From positions 1 to 17,564 of the forward strand of contig JAGGVT010000077.1 in the NCBI GenBank assembly GCA_021157815.1: 17,564 nucleotides of DNA. Direction: 5' to 3'. The DNA comes from a bacterium. Lineage in GTDB: Bacteria > JAJVIF01 > JAGGVT01. The translations under genes were made by a program, and so were the position numbers. The notes under the pieces were generated by a model. It saw only the letters and a program-made list of their open reading frames with translations, was not told the DNA's origin and did not search any database. Of the stretch, positions 1-7,202 are shown piece by piece (positions within the stretch are counted from its first letter, which is position 1; each line of letters begins with the position of its first letter).

Positions 1-1
1 A

Positions 2-128
2 ATTGTTTTTCAAGTTAGCGGGGCGGAAGCAGATTGTTTTTCAAGTTAGCGGGGCGGGAGCAGATTGTTTTTCAAGTTAGCGGGAAGGGATCAAATTGTT
101 TTTCAAGTTAGCGGGGCGGGAGCAAATT
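2..128. repeat. 31-bp tandem repeat, four copies plus a partial fifth
   Basis: Units start at 2, 33, 64 and 95, and a fifth begins at 126 and breaks off after about 7 bases. The shared core is ATTGTTTTTCAAGTTAGCGG followed by a purine-rich tail. The third copy has the most changes (GGAAGGGATCAA in its tail). The array may continue left of the window. No protein is convincingly encoded here; a short reading frame across it is only repeat sequence. Confidence 0.9.
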
Positions 129-132
129 GTTT

Positions 133-150
133 CCCCCCGCTCGCGGGGGG
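133..150. repeat. G/C-rich hairpin and G tract next to the 31-bp array
   Basis: CCCCCCG (133-139) and CGGGGGG (144-150) form a 7-bp stem with a CTCG loop. A near-unbroken G run follows at about 156-165. It looks like an intergenic palindromic repeat. No T tract follows, so it is not a typical plus-strand terminator. It lies about 90 bases upstream of mnmE. Confidence 0.6.
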
Positions 151-237
151 ATTAAGGGGGGGGGGAGAAGACGCAATCCTGAATCAGAATAAAATATCTT
201 TTTTTCACAACGGAATGAAAAATAAATGCTTCCTGAC

Positions 238-1605
238 ATGTCAGATACAATCGTCGCGCTAGCTACACCATCCGGTGAGGGTGGCATTGCTGTAATTCGC
301 CTGAGCGGAGCGGATTCAACCTCAATTGCCTCAAATGTTATTGAAAACGGAGTAGGGGAAACCATTGAAAATCCGCGGATGATGATTCTTAAAAACCTGC
401 TGGACAAAAACGGAGGCATTATTGACAACGCGCTTGTTGTTTATTTCAAAACGCCGACTACATACACCGGCGAGGATGTCATCGAATTCCACTGCCACGG
501 CGGCGATTTTGTCTCGCATAAACTGATCGAGACACTTGTATCGCATGGTGCAAGGCGTGCTGAAGCAGGTGAGTTCACAATGCGCGCTTTTCTCAACGGC
601 AGGATTGACCTGACTCAGGCGGAGGGTATTCTCGCTCTGATAACAACCGGAGCTTCGCCATCGCACTCAAGAGCTGTCAGTTTGCTTCGCGGAGGCTTGA
701 AAGAGAAAATCAACAGTATTCGCGACAAACTTCTCGACATCATCGCGCCTTTCGAGGCAATAATCGACCATCCCGAGGATGACATGGATGATGAGCAATC
801 GACTGTCAATCCTGATATTCTCGCATTAATAAAAAAGGAAATAGATGATCTTGCCGCGGGATTTGTGGAAACATCAAAACTCGAAACAGGCATGAAAATA
901 GCAATCGTCGGACGGCCAAACGTGGGTAAATCCTCGCTGATGAACTGTCTTCTGATGAAACGCCGTGTGCTTGTTCATGACACTCCCGGCACAACCCGTG
1001 ATGTTATCACGGAGGAATTAATGCTGGGAGAGGGGAGATTCCGCATTTATGACACGGCTGGATTACGGGATGATGCCGCTGATATCGAGCGTGAGGGAAT
1101 CGAACTTACAAAAGAGGCAATAGATGAAGCGAATGCTGTTATCGTTGTTCTGGATTCATCCGAACCATTATCGAAAGAAGATGCTGAAATCCTGCGGAAT
1201 GTCTCGCATAAACCGCTTGTCATCTGCTTGAACAAGAGCGACAAGAAATCCAAATTATCAGTCGATGAACAACCGGAGTTATTCAAATCAAAATCGATTA
1301 TTCGCGTTTCCGCGCTTAAAGGCGATGGCGTTGACAATCTTATAGATGAATTGAAAAAACTCTATTCTGAGAATGTCGGAGAGGTTGAATCCGCAATTCC
1401 GCTGTTAAAGCGTCATCACGGACATCTTCTGAAAGCGTCCGACGCGCTCGAGGATGCGATTGAGGCGATTGAAATCCTGCTTGCACCGGATGCTATCGCG
1501 CTTGACTTGCGAATAGCGCTTGAGGAAATGCTCTTTATTACCGGTGAAAGCTTCGATGACATTCTTTTGAATGAAATATTCTCCAACTTTTGCGTTGGGA
1601 AGTAG
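238..1605 (+). CDS. mnmE: tRNA modification GTPase MnmE (TrmE)
   Basis: With MnmG, this GTPase installs the (carboxymethyl)aminomethyl group on wobble uridine 34 of certain tRNAs in the cytoplasm. The N-terminal tetrahydrofolate-binding domain opens with the family pattern DTIVALATPSGEGG. An inserted G domain follows, with the P-loop GRPNVGKSS, the switch region PGTTRD, DTAGLRD and the NKSD specificity motif. The protein ends in CVGK, matching the family's C-terminal CxGK. Length (455 aa from this start) is typical. I chose the ATG at 238 (MSDTIVA) because family members begin this way. An in-frame ATG at 226 would add four residues, and neither start has a good Shine-Dalgarno site. A methyltransferase gene follows after 18 bases. 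Identification is very secure; only the start is uncertain. Confidence 0.96.
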   Translation: MSDTIVALATPSGEGGIAVIRLSGADSTSIASNVIENGVGETIENPRMMILKNLLDKNGGIIDNALVVYFKTPTTYTGEDVIEFHCHGGDFVSHKLIETLVSHGARRAEAGEFTMRAFLNGRIDLTQAEGILALITTGASPSHSRAVSLLRGGLKEKINSIRDKLLDIIAPFEAIIDHPEDDMDDEQSTVNPDILALIKKEIDDLAAGFVETSKLETGMKIAIVGRPNVGKSSLMNCLLMKRRVLVHDTPGTTRDVITEELMLGEGRFRIYDTAGLRDDAADIEREGIELTKEAIDEANAVIVVLDSSEPLSKEDAEILRNVSHKPLVICLNKSDKKSKLSVDEQPELFKSKSIIRVSALKGDGVDNLIDELKKLYSENVGEVESAIPLLKRHHGHLLKASDALEDAIEAIEILLAPDAIALDLRIALEEMLFITGESFDDILLNEIFSNFCVGK

Positions 1606-1623
1606 TCAGGAATAAAAAACAGT

Positions 1624-2391
1624 ATGCCTGAATCCAAACATATCTACGATAAGCATTATCAGGGCGATTACAGGGAATACCTGACAGGTTTCGAGATAGC
1701 GCGATGGGATGCGCTTGCTCATTTCATTCCGGTTGTGCTTGGGAAAACGGATGTCGGTAAAGTGCTCGATTACGGCGCTGGTAGCGGTTTGTACGTTCCA
1801 CTGTGGCTGAAACTCTTTAAAAATGCTGAATTGCACTGCTGCGATATAAGTGTCGTAGCTCTTGATAAACTAAAATCGAAATTCCCGCAACTTGAAAACA
1901 ACTGCAACATCGTGAATGAGCATCAGGCTCAAATCGACGGCAACCTGTTTGATGTGATTGTCAGCGTCGAGGTTATGGAGCATGTCGAGAATCTTCAATC
2001 CTACATTGCGGATATTCATCGACTACTCAAACCGGGAGGGCATTTCATCTGGACAACCCCATGCGCTAATATCCTGTCAATAGAACACATCATTTACTCG
2101 ATTACCGGACAGATTGAATCCACCGATGAGGGCTACCGGCGGTGGAAATCAGAAGCGCCGATTCATGTCCGACGTTTGAAAAGCGAAGAAGCGAAGCAAT
2201 TGCTCTTGGAGAGCGGATTTGAGAACGTGCGTTTTCGATTCAGGTCGCATTTTTTCTCGTATGTTTGCACAAGATTCCCCAGACGCTTCAGCAATCTGGC
2301 TGACAAATTAATGAAGCTTGATTACAAGCTGTTTCGCAAAATGCCCAACGGCGCATCAATGCTGGGTTGTGCAAGGAAGATATCTACCTGA
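1624..2391 (+). CDS. class I SAM-dependent methyltransferase
   Basis: A 255-aa Rossmann-fold methyltransferase of the UbiG/Methyltransf_11 type. Motif I is VLDYGAGSG (residues 47-55). The acidic end of strand 2 is at CDIS, then FDVIVSVEVMEHVEN, and the post-motif stretch HRLLKPGGHFIWTTPC is highly characteristic. The C-terminal third is basic and aromatic (FRFRSHFFSYVCTRFPRRF) and may contact a membrane or an acidic substrate. A Shine-Dalgarno-like CAGGAA lies about 10 bases before the ATG, and the gene starts 18 bases after mnmE, so co-transcription is likely. The substrate cannot be read from the sequence; quinone, lipid or glycan methylation are all possible. It is not RsmG, which in other bacteria tends to sit with mnmG. 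Confidence 0.88.
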   Translation: MPESKHIYDKHYQGDYREYLTGFEIARWDALAHFIPVVLGKTDVGKVLDYGAGSGLYVPLWLKLFKNAELHCCDISVVALDKLKSKFPQLENNCNIVNEHQAQIDGNLFDVIVSVEVMEHVENLQSYIADIHRLLKPGGHFIWTTPCANILSIEHIIYSITGQIESTDEGYRRWKSEAPIHVRRLKSEEAKQLLLESGFENVRFRFRSHFFSYVCTRFPRRFSNLADKLMKLDYKLFRKMPNGASMLGCARKIST

Positions 2392-2428
2392 TATGGTATG
2401 ATAAAAATAGCATAGAATGAAAGTAGTT

Positions 2429-2532
2429 CGGGTGCCGCCCATACAGCCGTCTTGGTTTTATGGGTGGAATAGCATGACTTCGCAGTGATCACCCACAAAT
2501 CACAAAAAGACGTGATGTGTGGGCGGCACCCG
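2429..2532 (+). repeat. 104-bp palindromic element, copy 1 (MITE-like)
   Basis: The element begins CGGGTGCCGCCCATACA and ends TGTGTGGGCGGCACCCG, terminal inverted repeats of 17 bp with one mismatch. Inside are two back-to-back hairpins: CCCATA/TATGGG (2438-2464) and CCCACA/TGTGGG (about 2494-2525). Each has an inner 5-bp stem, and they are separated by a core of about 23 bp between TGGGTG and CACCCA. A second copy of exactly the same length lies in inverted orientation at 14941-15044. It has no coding capacity, so it would be a non-autonomous mobile or structured-RNA repeat. No obvious target-site duplication is visible. Confidence 0.85.
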
Positions 2533-2581
2533 GATTTTTTCAAGAGATACGCTCTTACCAACGGGGTGCTGATGCACTCGG

Positions 2582-2671
2582 CTTTCCGGCAAGGATGCCG
2601 AAGCTCCCAGCCTTTCCGGCAAGGGTGCCGAATCTCCCAGCCTTTCCGGCAAGGGTGCCGAATCTCCCAGC
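2582..2671. repeat. 30-bp tandem repeat, three copies, each with a small hairpin
   Basis: Units at 2582, 2612 and 2642 share CTTTCCGGCAAGGGTGCCGA followed by ATCTCCCAGC; the first differs at two positions. Each unit contains CGGCA-AGGG-TGCCG, a 5-bp stem with a 4-base loop. The length is a multiple of three, so one plus-strand frame stays open across it, but that frame is repeat-derived and I do not call a gene. Confidence 0.9.
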
Positions 2672-2681
2672 CAAAATGTAA

Positions 2682-2706
2682 CCCGGCATCCCTTTGCCGG
2701 GGTTTT
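2682..2706 (+). terminator. terminator-like hairpin with T run
   Basis: CCCGGCA (2682-2688) pairs with TGCCGGG (2695-2701) and is followed by GTTTT. It has the shape of a weak Rho-independent terminator for the mnmE-methyltransferase unit. It is almost 300 bases past the methyltransferase stop, and its stem resembles the reverse complement of the hairpin in the 30-bp units. It could therefore be just another copy of that repeat. Confidence 0.45.
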
Positions 2707-2914
2707 ACTAACCTACTAACCTACTAACCTACTAACCTACTAACCTGCTAACTTACTAACCTACTAACCTACTAACCTGCTAACCTACTAACCTACTAAC
2801 CTACTAACCTACTAACCTGCTAACCTACTAACCTACTAACCTACTAACCTACTAACCTGCTAACCTACTAACCTACTAACCTGCTAACCTGCTAACTTAC
2901 TAACCTGCTAATCC
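2707..2914. repeat. 8-bp minisatellite, 26 units (ACTAACCT / GCTAACCT)
   Basis: Twenty-six units run in perfect phase from 2707. Most are ACTAACCT. Units 6, 10, 15, 20, 23, 24 and 26 start with G, and two of these read GCTAACTT. Units 11-15 and 16-20 are identical four-A-plus-one-G blocks, so a 40-bp higher-order period is visible. The last unit (2907-2914, GCTAATCC) contains the stop codon of the minus-strand lipoprotein gene. Every unit carries TAA on the plus strand and TAG on the minus strand, apart from small changes in the last unit. Because the unit is 8 bases, stops fall in all frames. Confidence 0.95.
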
Positions 2915-4062
2915 ACCCAGTCGCAAATAAAGATATTCATGTCGTGACGGCTTTTACCGTTTCGGCTTGATGTGAAAGTGAGTTTAGAACCATCACGGCT
3001 GAACATCGGGAAAGCATCGAAACCCTCATAAAAAGTAACCTGCTCAGGATTGGAACCGTCGATGTCAACAATCCAAAGGTTGAATCCCATCGGCGATTTG
3101 CTTCCGAGATTAGAGACGTAAATAATCTTCTTATCGCCGGGCATGAAGAACGGGCAGAAATTAACCGCGCCGTTATCTGTAATCTGCACTTTGTTTGAGC
3201 CGTCTGAATCCATTACCCAAAGTTGCAAAGGCATTGGTTTAATCCCAAATTGTTTTTTCAGTGTTGTTTGGAAATCAGCCATTTCTTTATCAGTTTCAGG
3301 ATAATACGCTCTGTAACATATCTTCGTGCCATCCCAGCTGAAGAACGGGCCGCCGTCATAACCGGGACTGTGAGTCAGTTGCTTTTTGTTGGAACCGTCA
3401 ATGTCCATTGTCCAGATTTCCGGATCTCCGGTTGACAGGGATGTAAACACAATGCTGCTGCCATCGAACGCAAATGATGATTCAGCATCGTATCCCCATG
3501 CGTCCGTAATCTGTTTGAGGTTGCTGCCGTCCGGATTAGCGGTGAAAATGTCCATCTCAGGATGGAATTTCCAGTGGATTAATCCTTTTCCCATTTCAAT
3601 CATTTCAGGACATTCCTTTTTATTATGGTGCGTTGAACAGTAAAGTATCATGTCATCGCTGGGATGCCTAAAGAAACTGCTGGCGCATACGCCATCGCCG
3701 GTTGAGACCATTTTCTCTTCGCCGGTTTCAATATCTATCATGAAAATCTGGTCACATTCACCTTTTTCCATATGCGCTTGCATGATTAGCTTTGTGCCGT
3801 CCGTATTGAAATACGCTTCCGCGTTTTGACCTTTATTTGTTATCTGACGCATGTTCGCAAGACGTTTCTCCCCCGGATAGGCTAGAGGATTATCAGATGC
3901 GTCACTAGGTTTTAAGGTATCAGTATCTGTTGATGATTCGGGAACCTCTTTTTGATCTTCGGGTTGCTCGGATGTTTTGCTGTTTGTATCAGAGCAAGCC
4001 AGTGAGATAAAAAGGAGTAATGTGAAAATAGTTACTAAAATCAATGATGAAAAACGTATCAT
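2908..4062 (-). CDS. predicted lipoprotein with TolB-like (PD40) beta-propeller repeats
   Basis: The start is ATG 4062 (MIRFSSLILV), preceded by a strong AAGGAAGG about 8 bases upstream. A longer frame to 4128 has no such support. Residues 2-22 form a hydrophobic signal peptide ending LFISLAC, with C23 as the likely lipidated cysteine. The -3 residue is Ser, so the lipobox is not ideal. An S/T/E/D/P-rich linker of about 40 residues follows. The rest is a series of WD40-like PD40 repeats of the form F-x-x-DGSxIxFTS (for example SFAFDGSSIVFTS and MFSRDGSKLTFTS), spaced with IDGSN. About five or six blades are visible, as in TolB. The protein would sit in the envelope and bind partners or ligands. 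It is not TolB itself, since no Tol-Pal genes are nearby. The stop codon lies inside the 8-bp array. Confidence 0.85.
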   Translation of the reverse strand: MIRFSSLILVTIFTLLLFISLACSDTNSKTSEQPEDQKEVPESSTDTDTLKPSDASDNPLAYPGEKRLANMRQITNKGQNAEAYFNTDGTKLIMQAHMEKGECDQIFMIDIETGEEKMVSTGDGVCASSFFRHPSDDMILYCSTHHNKKECPEMIEMGKGLIHWKFHPEMDIFTANPDGSNLKQITDAWGYDAESSFAFDGSSIVFTSLSTGDPEIWTMDIDGSNKKQLTHSPGYDGGPFFSWDGTKICYRAYYPETDKEMADFQTTLKKQFGIKPMPLQLWVMDSDGSNKVQITDNGAVNFCPFFMPGDKKIIYVSNLGSKSPMGFNLWIVDIDGSNPEQVTFYEGFDAFPMFSRDGSKLTFTSSRNGKSRHDMNIFICDWVD

Positions 4063-4095
4063 GTATATATACCTTCCTTGTAAAATAATTGATGC

Positions 4096-4123
4096 ATTAT
4101 AGCATTGGTAATAATTTTGTAAA
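4096..4123 (-). promoter_or_regulatory. sigma70-type promoter for the PD40 lipoprotein
   Basis: On the minus strand, TTTACA (4118-4123) and a perfect TATAAT (4096-4101) are separated by 16 bases. The predicted start of transcription is about 30 bases upstream of the ATG at 4062. A plus-strand promoter lies just beyond it, so the two genes are divergently transcribed. Confidence 0.65.
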
Positions 4124-4149
4124 TTCAATCATGCATAAATCAGTTAACC

Positions 4150-4158
4150 TGTTATAAT
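4150..4158 (+). promoter_or_regulatory. extended -10 promoter for the NUDIX/RelA-fusion genes
   Basis: TG-T-TATAAT at 4150-4158 is a perfect extended -10. No good -35 is visible at the expected place, which is tolerated for extended -10 promoters. It precedes the NUDIX start (4214) by about 55 bases and could drive NUDIX plus the downstream fusion gene. Confidence 0.5.
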
Positions 4159-4213
4159 GTTTCAATCATTTCTGTGAATTGATTAAGGTGTCTTTGCATT
4201 GTACGGAGGGTAT

Positions 4214-4612
4214 ATGTCAGACAAACCATTTTCACTCTCAGCCAAAATACTCGTTTGCGACAGCGAAAGTCGATGGCTTTTTATAAAACGTTCGGATACC
4301 AGCAAGTGGAATCCCGGAAAGTGGGACCTGCCTGGAGGCAAACTCGATCCCGGAGAGAATTACATGGTTGGATTGCTCAGGGAAGTATCAGAGGAAACAG
4401 GTCTGAATGTTATAATTAGTTCCCTGTATGGCGCGATTGAGGATGAAACGGATGATTTCAGAATTGCCCATCTTGTCATGGCTGGGGATTATGTGTCAGG
4501 TGAAGTGAAATTGAGCCGGGAACATATGGATTATAAATGGGTCAGGCAGGAAAATGCGCTTGATCTGGATTTGTGCGATTTTCTAAGGAATCTTATCGAG
4601 ATGAGGATGTAA
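4214..4612 (+). CDS. NUDIX hydrolase (MutT-like)
   Basis: This 132-aa single-domain NUDIX protein would cleave nucleoside diphosphates linked to another moiety. The Nudix box GX5EX7REUXEEXGU is complete: G42, E48, then R56-E57-V-S-E60-E61-T-G63-L. Just before it is KWNPGKWDLPGG, typical of MutT/8-oxo-dGTP or ADP-sugar types. I use ATG 4214 because GGAGGG (4205-4210) sits right before it; an in-frame ATG at 4199 has no such site. Only 8 bases separate its stop from the RelA-SLOG-RyR gene, so the two are almost surely co-transcribed. By context it might hydrolyse an alarmone or an ADP-ribose-like signal handled by that protein. The family is certain, the substrate unknown. Confidence 0.93.
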   Translation: MSDKPFSLSAKILVCDSESRWLFIKRSDTSKWNPGKWDLPGGKLDPGENYMVGLLREVSEETGLNVIISSLYGAIEDETDDFRIAHLVMAGDYVSGEVKLSREHMDYKWVRQENALDLDLCDFLRNLIEMRM

Positions 4613-4620
4613 TTAAAAAA

Positions 4621-7110
4621 ATGACACCAGGAAAAATTGATAAAAACTGGGTAGCGGAACAGGTGAAGGAATACACAGATGTACTTCCCCGCTATGACGA
4701 ATATTCAAAGGTTCTATATACAATTCTCAAGTCGGTAATGAAAAAGACAGCTCCGATGTCAATTATCCAGACGAGAGTGAAGTCGATTCCCAGTTTCACG
4801 AAAAAGGCGATTAAGAAAGCTGAGACACGGAAATATCCTGTTGAGGAATTTACCGATTTGTGCGGTGCGCGCGTCATTGTCCAAACGCGTGACTACATCG
4901 AACCTGCCTGCGATTTCATCAAGGAGTTTTTTGAAATAGACTGGAAAAACAGTCTTGATGTCAGTGAACGTCTCAAGGTTAATGAATTCGGTTATCGTTC
5001 GATTCATTATATCGTCGAACTCAAACCTGGAGTAACATCCTATAAAAATTCAATATTTGATATCCCCCAAAGCATATTTCCGGATGATGAAACACCGATG
5101 AAGGCGGAGATTCAGATAAAGACACTGCTGGAACATGGGTGGGCTGAGTATTCGCATGACCTTGCATACAAAGGCTCATTCAAACTGCCGAAAATTATTA
5201 ACCGTGAACTCGCGGTTGTATCCGCGCTGCTTGAAAGCGTTGACTCATCGTTGTCAAGAATCAACGACAGGATTCGAAAATACACCGCAAGCTATGATTC
5301 ATACATGACAGTTGACCAGATAAAATCTGAAATTGATACACATGAGTTAATTCTCGAATACTCACCGGAAGAATTCATGATTGCCAGCAAGATAGGAAAA
5401 CTGGCGATTTCAATTGGCGAATGGCAGAAAGCGATTGATGTGCTTGAAAAGTACGTTGACACTTCTTATCAGCCAATCCTGAGAGATCTTGGAATAGCTG
5501 TTTGCAAACTCAACAAGGGAAATACTGAATCATCTGAATATCAAAAAGGCCAGGAGTATCTCGAACGCGCGATTGAACTTGACGAAACCGACGTTGATGC
5601 CATATCTTCGCTCGCGGGAACATGGAAGGGGATCGATGAGGATAAAACGCTTCTGCTCTACAAGAAAGCTCTTGAGATAGATCCGGGAGATCCCTATGTT
5701 CTCGGCAACTGCCTTGAGTACGAAATCCAATCGAGGAACGATGCGACTGTTGTTTCTCTGATGTCGATGCCGATTAATGCCGCAATTAATCGCTGCTGGG
5801 AACAGGCTGAGGTCGGTTCGAATTATCCGTGGGCTTTTTATGACCTTGGCAAATTATATCTTCTTGTCGGACAACCATACCTGAGCATGATGGCTTACCT
5901 AAAAGCGATAGAAATTTCAACCGCTTTGTTTATGGTTGAAACATCCATGAAGTCGCTTGAACATATCAAACTGGCAATAGGTTCATTGTATGATTGGGCT
6001 GACTATCTGTTTAAAATCGGGATGTTTCTTAAGAGTGGAACTGACAAGGCAATAGATGAAATCAAGCAATCAGCGTCAAAAGGAAAAGATATAATCAAAG
6101 GTGATGTAACAATCGTTGTTGGCTCGTGCAATTCGATGAAAGATGATGAGCGCGCGAAATACAGCGGTCTTCTCATTGACGCGTTCAAGGATTATCACGG
6201 AACAATTATTTCCGGTGGAACCAAACAAGGTATCAGTGGAATTGTCGGTGATTTGCAGAAAGCCTGGCCAAAAGCAATAAACACAATTGGATATGTTCCA
6301 ACTGAACCTCAATGGGGTATTGAAATAGATGACAGGTACTCGGAGATAATCACAACCCAAACATCCGAATTCAATCCGTTACAATCTTTGCAATACTGGA
6401 TTGACATTATCGCGGCAGGAATTGACCCTAAGACCGTAAAATTGGTTGGCGTCGGCGGCAATTCACTCTCATCATTCGAGATAGCGATGGCGATTGTAGT
6501 TGGAGCAAAAGTAGTCATTCTGGAAAGGCCAAAGGTACCGTCAGAATTGCAGGATGATGAAATCCTCCTTTCTGATTTAAACAACCTTGAAATATTCCCC
6601 ACTCACAGGTACATGCTGCCGGCGTTTATCGGAACAGGTACAATGAAACTGCCTGAAGAGATTCGTGAAAAACTGGCAAAATACGTACACAGCAGATACA
6701 GGGCGATTTACCCGCCCCAGCTTATCCTGACTCCTGAATCGATGGTCGATTGGGATGATCTTTCGGACGAACTAAAGGAATCAAACAGGCTGAATGTTGA
6801 CAATATAGTGCAGAAACTCAACGAGATTGGCTTTGTGATTGAAGAAGTGGATACAGAAACAAAAACATTGAAACCATTTACTGATGAACAGATTGAAATA
6901 ATGGCTGAGATGGAACACGCCCGTTGGATGGCAGAGAAAATGGTAGCCGGATGGAAATATGGCAAACATAAAGACATTGGTAAAAAAGAACACCCTTCGA
7001 TTGTCTCATGGCGTGAGCTCAGTGATGCCATGAAGGATATCGACAGGAACCTTATCAAAAACATGCCCTGGTTCCCGGCTGAACTGAAACTTCGCGTTAA
7101 GCCAAAATAG
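4621..7110 (+). CDS. RelA/SpoT-type nucleotide synthetase fused to TPR, SLOG and RyR domains
   Basis: An 829-aa multidomain protein, probably cytosolic with no signal or TM segment. About residues 20-200 form a RelA/SpoT synthetase domain: R52-V-K54 then SIPSFTKKAIKK, D79-L-C-G-A-R84, Y125-R-S127-I-H129, and E163-I-Q165-I-K-T followed by W174. These match the ATP/GTP-binding and Mg-binding positions (Asp, Glu) of ppGpp synthetases. No HD hydrolase domain is present. About 250-460 is TPR-like (YLERAIELDETDVDAISSLA; YKKALEIDPGDPYVLGNCLE). About 493-640 is a SLOG Rossmann domain (VTIVVGSCNS, ISGGTKQGISGIVGDL, LVGVGGNSLSSFEIAMAIVV) like the LOG/DprA/TRPM group. About 754-829 is a RyR domain (MEHARWMAEKMVAGWKYG, HPSIVSWREL, DR). 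I chose ATG 4621; GTG 4573 would overlap the NUDIX gene by 40 bases. Neither start has a strong ribosome site. SLOG and RyR domains are known in nucleotide-signalling conflict systems; the actual product and role here are unknown. Confidence 0.88.
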   Translation: MTPGKIDKNWVAEQVKEYTDVLPRYDEYSKVLYTILKSVMKKTAPMSIIQTRVKSIPSFTKKAIKKAETRKYPVEEFTDLCGARVIVQTRDYIEPACDFIKEFFEIDWKNSLDVSERLKVNEFGYRSIHYIVELKPGVTSYKNSIFDIPQSIFPDDETPMKAEIQIKTLLEHGWAEYSHDLAYKGSFKLPKIINRELAVVSALLESVDSSLSRINDRIRKYTASYDSYMTVDQIKSEIDTHELILEYSPEEFMIASKIGKLAISIGEWQKAIDVLEKYVDTSYQPILRDLGIAVCKLNKGNTESSEYQKGQEYLERAIELDETDVDAISSLAGTWKGIDEDKTLLLYKKALEIDPGDPYVLGNCLEYEIQSRNDATVVSLMSMPINAAINRCWEQAEVGSNYPWAFYDLGKLYLLVGQPYLSMMAYLKAIEISTALFMVETSMKSLEHIKLAIGSLYDWADYLFKIGMFLKSGTDKAIDEIKQSASKGKDIIKGDVTIVVGSCNSMKDDERAKYSGLLIDAFKDYHGTIISGGTKQGISGIVGDLQKAWPKAINTIGYVPTEPQWGIEIDDRYSEIITTQTSEFNPLQSLQYWIDIIAAGIDPKTVKLVGVGGNSLSSFEIAMAIVVGAKVVILERPKVPSELQDDEILLSDLNNLEIFPTHRYMLPAFIGTGTMKLPEEIREKLAKYVHSRYRAIYPPQLILTPESMVDWDDLSDELKESNRLNVDNIVQKLNEIGFVIEEVDTETKTLKPFTDEQIEIMAEMEHARWMAEKMVAGWKYGKHKDIGKKEHPSIVSWRELSDAMKDIDRNLIKNMPWFPAELKLRVKPK

Positions 7111-7140
7111 CTAAAACCGGATTATGATGTTGACTGCATC

Positions 7141-7191
7141 ACAGAAGAATATACATTTAGTCGATAATGACTATGTAAGAATTTCTTCTGT
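7141..7191 (+). promoter_or_regulatory. two-tier hairpin between the RelA fusion and the transporter
   Basis: ACAGAAGAA (7141-7149) pairs perfectly with TTCTTCTGT (7183-7191). Inside, TAGTC (7158-7162) pairs with GACTA (7169-7173), partly extended by ACA/TGT. No T run follows, so it is not a classical terminator. It ends 11 bases before the transporter ATG (7203) and could affect mRNA stability or ribosome access, or serve as a protein-binding site. The visible ribosome site (about 7194-7202) is poor. Confidence 0.5.
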
Positions 7192-7202
7192 CAGATAGAG
7201 CG

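Noticed and set aside
65-262. Small protein before mnmE
   Set aside because: It consists of the 31-bp repeat, the G/C hairpin and the mnmE start in another frame.
2485-2727. Small protein gene with repeated FRQGCR motif
   Set aside because: The frame runs from the 104-bp element through the 30-bp repeats into the 8-bp array; it exists only because the 30-bp unit is a multiple of three, and no ribosome site precedes it.
2707-2914. CRISPR or telomere-like structure
   Set aside because: 8-bp units are contiguous without spacers and lie inside a gene-rich chromosome segment; it is a simple minisatellite.
2908-4062. TolB itself
   Set aside because: The PD40 repeats are shared, but there is a lipoprotein signal with a long acidic linker and no tolQ/R/A or pal gene nearby.
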